Shown: positions 5,045 through 10,365 of the stretch, piece by piece
Layout: every line of letters begins with the position of its first letter
How positions within the stretch are numbered: position 1 is the stretch's first letter
DNA from: Flavobacteriales bacterium UBA1112
GTDB lineage: Bacteria > Bacteroidota > Bacteroidia > Flavobacteriales_D > Sanyastnellaceae
DNA: 10,365 nucleotides
Assembly (NCBI GenBank): GCA_002313415.1
Contig: DCBH01000127.1
Location: 1-10,365 of the forward strand
Direction of reading: 5' to 3'
Position numbers and translations under genes: made by a program
The notes under the pieces: model-generated
Told to the model about the DNA's origin: nothing
What the model saw: only the letters and a program-made list of their open reading frames with translations
Databases searched by the model: none

Positions 5045-7492
5045 ATGAAGCGATTGTACTCTTTTGCAGCTGCGATGGGAACTGCTGTTCTCGCCTCTGC
5101 CCAACTTGTCGGAGTGAGCATCGAGCCTGTAATGACTCACGACGCGTCCATTGACCCTTCTTTAGACGGCTACACCACGTACCGTATTTACGCCGATGTT
5201 ACCACCAGCGCCGACTTTGTGTCTGCTGTTTTCGGTGATGAAGCTAACCCCATGGTACTTGAGTGTACAGGGGAAATTTATCAAAGCCCGGGTGTCAATT
5301 TTAACTACGCAACTGAAGTCAATCCGCTGTTTTTTACGGCATTCCCGTCGACGGAATACGACTCTTGGTTCACGATTGGCGCTGAAGATGCCAACGGTGG
5401 CGTGAACATCCAGAATACGGGCGACACCATGGCACCTGCCTTGGCGTTGTTCAACGCTGGCGAGGGGTTCACCATCAATGATGATTTTGGAGCTTCTTGG
5501 TTCACTGTTTGGCCTTGTACACCAGGCCAAACCCTTGAAGATTGTGCTTCGACCAACTTGGCTTTTGGCGGGGAAGACAACCGCGTTCTGATTGCTCAAA
5601 TCACAGCTACGGGTGATGTACATGGCATCATGAACGTTCAAATATTCCCCAACGGTGTACAGGCCGATCAACAACAAGTTACAGGCCAGACGTTCAGCAC
5701 TAATGATATGGATGTTTTTGGATGCACCGATCCAAATGCGTTCAATTACAACGAGTCAGCCACTTTGGATGACTTGTCCTGTGTTCTTCCTTGCACAGTG
5801 TCCTTGAATGTAGACAATGTCAATTCTCCCACATGCAATGGTCAAAACGATGCTTTGATTCAAGTTTCGGCCACAGGCGCGCAAGGTGCGGATTACTTCT
5901 ACATCAATGCAATTGAAGGCACTGCGCAGAATCTTGGGAATTTTACAAATCTGCTCGCAGACACCTACACTGTGTATGTAGTGGACGCGGTGGGATGCAC
6001 GGATTCACTGGATTTGGAGGTGCCTGTGACAGAAGAAGTACAAATCAATGCTGAGCTAACCACTGGGGTGTCTTGCCACGATGCTCAAGATGCCGTTTTG
6101 ACTGTCACTGGGACAACGGGAGGTTCCGGAATGTACGAATACTACATTTCGAACAATCCATCCATGATGACAACCCAGACGGAGTGGACGGGACTGTCGG
6201 GGAACCAAACTCTAAGTGTCTATGCAATGGACAGCAATGGTTGCCTTGGCGAATCCAATGCTGTGTTCATCGCCAATCCTACGCCCATCAGTGTAGGTTT
6301 CCAGTCACCAACAGCTGATGTCGTTGACGCCACCTGTGCCAACAGCCCAGATGGCCAGATTTTTCTCGCGGCGTTTGGAGGCTCTGCGCCACTCACCATT
6401 GAATTTTCTGTGGATAGCATGAACTATGGTCCGAGTCCTTTGATGGTTGCCGGTGGAACGTATACCGTGACTGCTCAGGATGTTTTTGGGTGCATCGGCG
6501 TGATGGAGCAAGAGGTCGTGGTTGGTCCTGACGCCATTGACATCAATCTGATGTCCACCCCAGCAGCGTGCTTCGGTGGGGAAGATGGAGAAGTGTCTTG
6601 GGCTCCAGAAGGAGGCGAAGGCATGTACACTTATGCATTTAACGGTGAAGTGACCCTTGAAACCTCTGTATCAGACCTCGCGCCAGGGACTTATGAAGTT
6701 GCTGTGACCGATGAAGAAGGATGTACGGAAACTGCTAGCATCGAAGTGGAAGACGGAGTTGAGATCACGGCAGCGGCTGAGAGTACGGATGCGTCATGTT
6801 TTGGAGAAGAGGACGGAGAGGTTGAGGTGTTCGCGGAAGGAGGCACAGGAAGTTTCCAGTTCAGTGATGACGGCAACACCTTTGATGAGGACAACGAATT
6901 TGACGACCTTTTGGCAGGCACTTATACCTTCTTTGTCCAGGATGAAAATGGCTGTGTAGCATCCGTGGAGGCCACCATTGGTGAGCCCGAGGCCATCGTC
7001 GTGACTGGCATCGTTTCAGAAGGGTCAGTGACGGGTGAGGGATTCATTGATGTGACCGTGACGGGAGGAAGCATGCCATATACCTACGAATGGATTGGAG
7101 AGGGCGTAAGTGGGCAGGACAATCAAGATCTAGAAGGTATATCTACAGGGTCTTACACGGTTGATGTTACGGACAGCAACGGTTGCACGGTCACCTTTAC
7201 ATTTAACATCACAACTGACATTCACGAACTTTCAAAAGATGTGGAGGCAGCTGCATTCCCCAATCCATCGCAAGGCCAATTTGTCGTTGAGGTCCACGGT
7301 GGATACCAAGGAAAAATGAATTTCCAGGTCCTCGATTCGCAGGGCCGTCAAATCGAATCAGGCCAGTGGATTGCCAATTCTGGAACATTCCGTACCATTT
7401 TGGACTTGGCTGGACATGAAGCGGGTATTTATCGTTTGGTGTTGATTGCGGATGGTCGCCCCAGTTCATTGCAATTGGTGAAGACGCATTGA
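5045..7492 (+). CDS. T9SS-exported multidomain surface protein with SprB-like repeats
   Basis: This is an 815-residue exported protein. Order of parts: signal peptide 1-20 with cleavage ASA|Q; an unnamed domain about 22-218 (YRIYAD 46-51, SAVFG 60-64, NPLFFTAFP 93-101, VLIAQITATG 181-190, VQIFPNG 198-204), which recurs three times in the next gene; a GCTDPNAFNYN...DDLSC module (226-246); six SprB-like repeats (about 252-722), each closing with a G-T-Y-x-V-x-V-x-D-x-x-G-C pattern; and a type IX secretion type A sorting tail (735-815) with FPNPSQGQF and GIYRLVL. Known family behaviour: the tail directs passage through the T9SS and is usually cleaved or linked to the cell surface. SprB repeats occur in gliding adhesins and many other large surface proteins. 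The role is probably adhesion or matrix building, as inference. Repeats 4 and 5 are strongly acidic. Tandem TGA-TAA stops and a terminator follow. Confidence 0.93.
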   Translation: MKRLYSFAAAMGTAVLASAQLVGVSIEPVMTHDASIDPSLDGYTTYRIYADVTTSADFVSAVFGDEANPMVLECTGEIYQSPGVNFNYATEVNPLFFTAFPSTEYDSWFTIGAEDANGGVNIQNTGDTMAPALALFNAGEGFTINDDFGASWFTVWPCTPGQTLEDCASTNLAFGGEDNRVLIAQITATGDVHGIMNVQIFPNGVQADQQQVTGQTFSTNDMDVFGCTDPNAFNYNESATLDDLSCVLPCTVSLNVDNVNSPTCNGQNDALIQVSATGAQGADYFYINAIEGTAQNLGNFTNLLADTYTVYVVDAVGCTDSLDLEVPVTEEVQINAELTTGVSCHDAQDAVLTVTGTTGGSGMYEYYISNNPSMMTTQTEWTGLSGNQTLSVYAMDSNGCLGESNAVFIANPTPISVGFQSPTADVVDATCANSPDGQIFLAAFGGSAPLTIEFSVDSMNYGPSPLMVAGGTYTVTAQDVFGCIGVMEQEVVVGPDAIDINLMSTPAACFGGEDGEVSWAPEGGEGMYTYAFNGEVTLETSVSDLAPGTYEVAVTDEEGCTETASIEVEDGVEITAAAESTDASCFGEEDGEVEVFAEGGTGSFQFSDDGNTFDEDNEFDDLLAGTYTFFVQDENGCVASVEATIGEPEAIVVTGIVSEGSVTGEGFIDVTVTGGSMPYTYEWIGEGVSGQDNQDLEGISTGSYTVDVTDSNGCTVTFTFNITTDIHELSKDVEAAAFPNPSQGQFVVEVHGGYQGKMNFQVLDSQGRQIESGQWIANSGTFRTILDLAGHEAGIYRLVLIADGRPSSLQLVKTH
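5798..7210 (+). repeat. six SprB-like repeats within the 815-aa protein
   Basis: Six protein repeats of about 72-82 residues span about 252-329, 330-411, 416-493, 498-570, 572-648 and 650-722. The shared end is seen at DTYTVYVVDAVGC (306-318), QTLSVYAMDSNGC (388-400), GTYTVTAQDVFGC (471-483), GTYEVAVTDEEGC (548-560), GTYTFFVQDENGC (625-637) and GSYTVDVTDSNGC (702-714). All but the last also share an early cysteine (T/A-C-x-x). Repeats 4 and 5 are the closest pair (CFGGEDGEV and CFGEEDGEV), suggesting the most recent duplication. At DNA level they have diverged, so recombination between them is not obvious. Confidence 0.85.
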
Positions 7493-7512
7493 TAAATCAA
7501 ACATCAGGAAAG

Positions 7513-7543
7513 AAAAAGGGAGGCTGAGAGGCCTCCTTTTTTT
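7513..7543 (+). terminator. intrinsic terminator after the 815-aa protein gene
   Basis: The stem GGAGGC (7519-7524) pairs with GCCTCC (7531-7536) around a 6-nt loop. It is extended by A-U pairs on both sides and followed by seven T (7537-7543). It starts about 20 bp after the tandem stop codons, so the two secreted-protein genes are separate transcription units. Confidence 0.93.
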
Positions 7544-7573
7544 GTCTGTGCGTATCTCGTTTCAAGCTTCATA

Positions 7574-7604
7574 TTGGTTCAGTCTGTGGTATAAAATAAA
7601 TTTG
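7574..7604 (+). promoter_or_regulatory. promoter of the second secreted-protein gene
   Basis: TTG (7574-7576) is followed after 20 bp by TAAATTTG (7597-7604), a full match to the Bacteroidota -7 element with accepted spacing. Transcription would start near 7609, leaving a leader of about 95-120 nt, unusually long compared with the other genes here. The start point falls within the first of three TATATG repeats. Confidence 0.65.
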
Positions 7605-7606
7605 GA

Positions 7607-7636
7607 TATATGTAAATTTATATGCAACTTTATATG
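7607..7636 (+). repeat. three TATATG direct repeats with 12-bp period
   Basis: TATATG occurs at 7607-7612, 7619-7624 and 7631-7636, each separated by 6 bp (TAAATT, CAACTT). The repeats begin 2 bp after the -7 element, at or just after the expected transcription start. The regular spacing suggests a protein binding array or an mRNA leader element. Low sequence complexity of this A/T-rich stretch makes chance possible. Confidence 0.5.
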
Positions 7637-7728
7637 TCCTCGATGCGTATTCGTCTTGAAGTTTTTGGGATTCATCCACGATGTGCCGACAAAATGATTC
7701 ACATATGATTGCTCTTTTACATGGACTG

Positions 7729-10365
7729 ATGAAATGCGTTGATGCGAAAACAGAAACGCTCTTCACGACTGTGATTTTGGGATTGTTTCTCAACTCACTT
7801 TGCGCTCAAACGCCCTACTACCTCACTGTGGAGTCTGCGCCGGCAGCGGGCGAAGGTGGCACTGTATATCGGTTCTACGTGCAAATGCAAGACGAAACGG
7901 ACCGCCTGAGTGCAGTTTTTGGAAATGACGATTCAAGTCTGCTCTTGAATACACCTTCCGGCGCTTTCAACAGCACCTTCAATTCCTCATGGAGTGCCTC
8001 TGGCATCAATCCTGCGTTTTTGCCTGTCTTTCCAGATTTGGCGGATGACTCCTATGCTACTATTGGCCTGACTGGGCCGGCGTCGACCTCTGGAATAGTT
8101 GGTGCCGTAGACCCTTCAATTGTTGAAGATGCCAATCAGCCCATCACACCTTACTTTTTGACACCTGGGGCCACCAATCTTGAGGCTTCCACACTTACTG
8201 GCTCTTCTTGGTACATCTTGAATACAGCAGCCAATGGATTGCCCAATGGGGACATGCGTGTGCTCATTGCCCAAGTGACGACCACCGGCCCAATCTCTGG
8301 GCAGTTGAATTATCAGATCTTTCCTCTTGGCGTTGGAGAAGATCAAGAACTAATCACAGTTGAATTTGACGGTGCCGGGACATTTGGAATGTTGGCGCCC
8401 GAGGGTTGTACGGATGTGATTGCTTGCAATTATGACGTCGACGCGGTGTTGGATGATGAAAGTTGTGAATATGAAAGTTGCACGGGTTGCACTGACGTTT
8501 TGGCCTGCAACTACGATGAAGATGCGACCATCGAAAACAACGAGACGTGTCTTTTCTGCGATTGCGGTGGACCTAGCGGTGGCTATGCCCTGGTCATTAC
8601 AGAACAAGAAGCTGTCGGAGTAGAGGGAAGCACGCGCTATCGCTTCTCGATTCGTATGCCAAGTGCCGACGACCAAATGAGCGCTGTGTATGGAAACTCA
8701 GAAGCGCCTCTCATTGTGAACGTCCCGGAAGGCGCGTTCAATACACCCTTCAACGCTGGCTGGAATGCGTCAGGCATCAATCCGGCCTTTCTGACCTCGT
8801 TTCCCGAGATGGCAGACGACACCTATGCCACCATTGGTCTTGACGGTCCTGCCTCGGCTTCTGGCCTTGATAGCGCCTCAGATGCCCTGCTTGCCGAGGA
8901 TCCCAATCAGGCAATTACCCCTTTCTTTTTGAATCAGGGGGAGACTCTGCTTGTTGCAGATCAGTTGATTGGAAGCTCATGGTTCATTTTGAGTGATGCT
9001 TCAAATGCCTCTCCCAATGAGGACCTAGAAGTTTTGATTCTTCAAATCACAACTCCGGGAAGTGTTTCAGGTACGCTCAACGTATCGATTTTGACTGACA
9101 GTCAAGATGACTTTTTGCCCAAGACGTTCTCCTTCGACGGCCCCGGCATTTATTCAGCTGTCGGAGACGGCAATGCTTGCGGATGTATGGATGAAACGGC
9201 CTGCAATTATGATGCGACAGCGAATTACGACGATGGGTCTTGTCAACAGCTCGATGAATGCGGAGTATGTGGTGGATTGGGCATTCCCGAAGGCGAATGT
9301 GACTGCGACGGCAATGTGCTAGATGAGTGCGGAATCTGTGGTGGAGAAGGCATTTTGGAGGGCAGTTGTGATTGTAACGGCAATGTCGTTGATGAATGTG
9401 GGGTTTGTGGAGGAGCGGGAATTCCCGAAGGCGCATGCGACTGCGACGGCAATGTGCTCGACGAGTGCGGCGTATGTGGTGGGAACGGCATTCCGGACGG
9501 GGATTGTGACTGCGATGGAAATCAAATTGACGAATGCGGAGAGTGCGGGGGTAATGGCATCGCGGATGGCGATTGCGATTGCTCAGGCAACGAGTTAGAT
9601 GCCATCGGAGTTTGTGGTGGTGACTGCCTCGCGGATGTGGATGGCGATGGCGTCTGTGATACCAATGACGGTTGCATTGATTTGGATGCATGCAACTACG
9701 GGGACATTGACGCTACATCTTGCGACTTCTGCTCGTGTTTTGATGGCCAATCTGTACCCGTGGGAATGGCATTAGAAACTCATGCCACTGGCCTTGCGAA
9801 TGGAATGACAGCATATCGACTTTATGTCACTTTTGATGAAGAAGAGGATGCACTCACAGCGCTGATGGGAAAGGAGGGGGAAGCGCTGAGAATTGAAACC
9901 ACCACTTCATTTTTTCAAGAAGAATCAAGTTCTTTTGATTCGTTTTTGGCCATTGATCAAACCGACATATCTGTCCAAGGCGATTTGGATGCAGTTGTTG
10001 CATTTGAAACCGGCGGAAATCTGGTCTTTGACGACCCAGTAGGAGGTGGTTGGACACTTCCTGGGTTAGCGAGCATTTCTGCTGGCGCGGACTTGCGAGT
10101 GTTGATAGCACAACTGACTACTGACGGAGAAGTGACTGTTTCTTGTCAGGCCCAAATATTCAATCAAGGACTTACATCCAATACGGAGGTGGTGTCGTTG
10201 ATGGTCGAGGGAGTGGGAGACAACGACCCAACCAACAATGTGTGTGGTTGCACCAATCCTGAATCCTTGAATTACGACGTCGAAGCTGAGTACGATGACG
10301 GTTCGTGCATTGAAATTGTCGAAGGTTGCTTGGATGCGGATGCGTGCAACTATGACATGGATGCC
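7729..10365 (+). CDS. large secreted multidomain protein (partial, runs off the window)
   Basis: This is an open frame of 879 codons without a stop, so the C-terminus is missing. Chosen start ATG 7729 gives a signal peptide (hydrophobic [14 protein letters not shown], cleavage LCA|Q at 26/27). In-frame ATGs at 7705 and 7681 are alternatives. Order of parts: unnamed domain copy 1 (about 30-224; YRFYV 47-51, SAVFGN 61-66, GSSW 158-161, VLIAQ 178-182); two GCTD/ACNYD modules (226-246, 253-274); copy 2 (286-483; YRFS 304-307, SAVYGN 318-323, GSSW 415-418, VLILQ 435-439); module [11 protein letters not shown] (485-505); five 23-residue CGG repeats (509-623); a calcium-loop-like [12 protein letters not shown] (about 636-647); module [10 protein letters not shown] (648-665); divergent copy 3 (about 679-835; YRLYV, VLIAQ 791-795); modules at 840-860 and 866 onward. 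By analogy with the neighbour, a T9SS tail is expected beyond the window. Likely cell-surface or secreted, calcium-binding and disulfide-rich; function unknown. Confidence 0.9.
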   Translation, partial: MKCVDAKTETLFTTVILGLFLNSLCAQTPYYLTVESAPAAGEGGTVYRFYVQMQDETDRLSAVFGNDDSSLLLNTPSGAFNSTFNSSWSASGINPAFLPVFPDLADDSYATIGLTGPASTSGIVGAVDPSIVEDANQPITPYFLTPGATNLEASTLTGSSWYILNTAANGLPNGDMRVLIAQVTTTGPISGQLNYQIFPLGVGEDQELITVEFDGAGTFGMLAPEGCTDVIACNYDVDAVLDDESCEYESCTGCTDVLACNYDEDATIENNETCLFCDCGGPSGGYALVITEQEAVGVEGSTRYRFSIRMPSADDQMSAVYGNSEAPLIVNVPEGAFNTPFNAGWNASGINPAFLTSFPEMADDTYATIGLDGPASASGLDSASDALLAEDPNQAITPFFLNQGETLLVADQLIGSSWFILSDASNASPNEDLEVLILQITTPGSVSGTLNVSILTDSQDDFLPKTFSFDGPGIYSAVGDGNACGCMDETACNYDATANYDDGSCQQLDECGVCGGLGIPEGECDCDGNVLDECGICGGEGILEGSCDCNGNVVDECGVCGGAGIPEGACDCDGNVLDECGVCGGNGIPDGDCDCDGNQIDECGECGGNGIADGDCDCSGNELDAIGVCGGDCLADVDGDGVCDTNDGCIDLDACNYGDIDATSCDFCSCFDGQSVPVGMALETHATGLANGMTAYRLYVTFDEEEDALTALMGKEGEALRIETTTSFFQEESSSFDSFLAIDQTDISVQGDLDAVVAFETGGNLVFDDPVGGGWTLPGLASISAGADLRVLIAQLTTDGEVTVSCQAQIFNQGLTSNTEVVSLMVEGVGDNDPTNNVCGCTNPESLNYDVEAEYDDGSCIEIVEGCLDADACNYDMDA
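7816..10242 (+). repeat. three copies of an unnamed ~150-200-residue domain in the second secreted protein
   Basis: Copies lie at about 7816-8400, 8584-9177 and 9763-10242. Copies 1 and 2 share many blocks: [10 protein letters not shown]-x-YATIGL-x-GPAS-x-SG, DPNQ/DANQ-x-ITP-x-FL, GSSW(Y/F)IL. Copy 3 is shorter and diverged but keeps [24 protein letters not shown] and QIFNQG. A fourth copy is at the N-terminus of the upstream gene (about 5108-5700). I know no named family for it. Confidence 0.8.
9253..9597 (+). repeat. five in-frame 69-bp tandem repeats (23 residues each)
   Basis: Copies start at 9253, 9322, 9391, 9460 and 9529, with a degenerate sixth from 9598. Each encodes DECGxCGGxGI followed by x(P/L/A)xGxCDCxGN, with four cysteines and a D-x-D-x-D-G-like loop (CDCDGN). 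The protein sequence is more conserved than the DNA, with many third-position changes, so the copies have been kept by selection rather than being freshly made. The degenerate last copy leads into [17 protein letters not shown], a combination I know from other Flavobacteriales surface proteins. Confidence 0.93.

Noticed and set aside
7569..7793. Minus-strand 74-codon frame in the spacer between the two secreted-protein genes.
   Set aside because: It runs across a full promoter match and the start of the next gene, and no family is recognisable.
7774..7809. Possible lipoprotein signal at the cysteine near the end of the second signal peptide (NSLCAQ).
   Set aside because: The residue before the cysteine is Leu rather than a small Gly/Ala/Ser, so the lipobox is poor. 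Signal peptidase I cleavage before Gln, as in the neighbouring protein, fits better.
9253..9597. Regular repeats that could be mistaken for a CRISPR array.
   Set aside because: Copies are contiguous without spacers, have a period of 69 bp divisible by three, and lie in frame within a coding region.
9077..9691. Long minus-strand frame of 204 codons rich in His and Arg, plus neighbouring Pro/Ser-rich minus-strand frames.
   Set aside because: They are the mirror image of the acidic Cys/Asp/Gly-rich tandem repeats, which leave few stop codons on the other strand. The plus strand has the signal peptide and clear domains.

Overview
The window looks like a chromosome segment of a free-living, mid-GC Bacteroidota, most likely order Flavobacteriales. 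Three observations support this. (1) Two large secreted proteins carry SprB-like repeats, a type IX secretion (T9SS) C-terminal tail and the 'GCTD..ACNYD..DDGSC' and '[14 protein letters not shown]' modules familiar from marine Flavobacteriales. (2) Promoter-like sites match the Bacteroidota -7 element TAnnTTTG, several with an upstream TTG at 18-21 bp. (3) Shine-Dalgarno sequences are largely absent. No assignment below order is possible from the sequence alone.

Left part (213-4164, all minus strand): a housekeeping cluster. Read in the direction of transcription it holds a small unknown membrane protein (3832-4164), an HU-type DNA-binding protein (3391-3654) closed by a strong intrinsic terminator, then trmH (tRNA Gm18 methyltransferase), a MATE-family transporter overlapping trmH by ATGA, and fmt (methionyl-tRNA formyltransferase). 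trmH, the MATE gene and fmt are packed as one operon. trmH and fmt act on tRNA modification and initiator tRNA charging.

Middle (4165-5044): a 42-bp divergent promoter region serves the membrane protein and a hotdog-fold acyl-CoA thioesterase (4207-4632, plus strand). A roughly 410-bp spacer follows. It holds at most a doubtful cysteine-rich 35-codon ORF and the promoter of the next gene.

Right part (5045-10365, plus strand): two neighbouring genes for exported surface or secreted proteins, separated by a good intrinsic terminator and a good promoter. The first (815 aa, complete) has a signal peptide, one copy of an unnamed ~190-residue domain, one GCTD module, six SprB-like repeats and a T9SS sorting tail. 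The second runs off the window (at least 879 aa). It has a signal peptide and three more copies of the same unnamed domain, separated by acidic cysteine-rich modules, including five 23-residue tandem repeats. The shared unnamed domain (four copies in two adjacent genes) is the most interesting item. Next come the promoter-to-start spacing pattern (TTTG-N4-ATG), a 12-bp-period TATATG triplet repeat, and a short upstream ORF in the leader of the second gene. No RNA genes, mobile elements or CRISPR arrays were seen.
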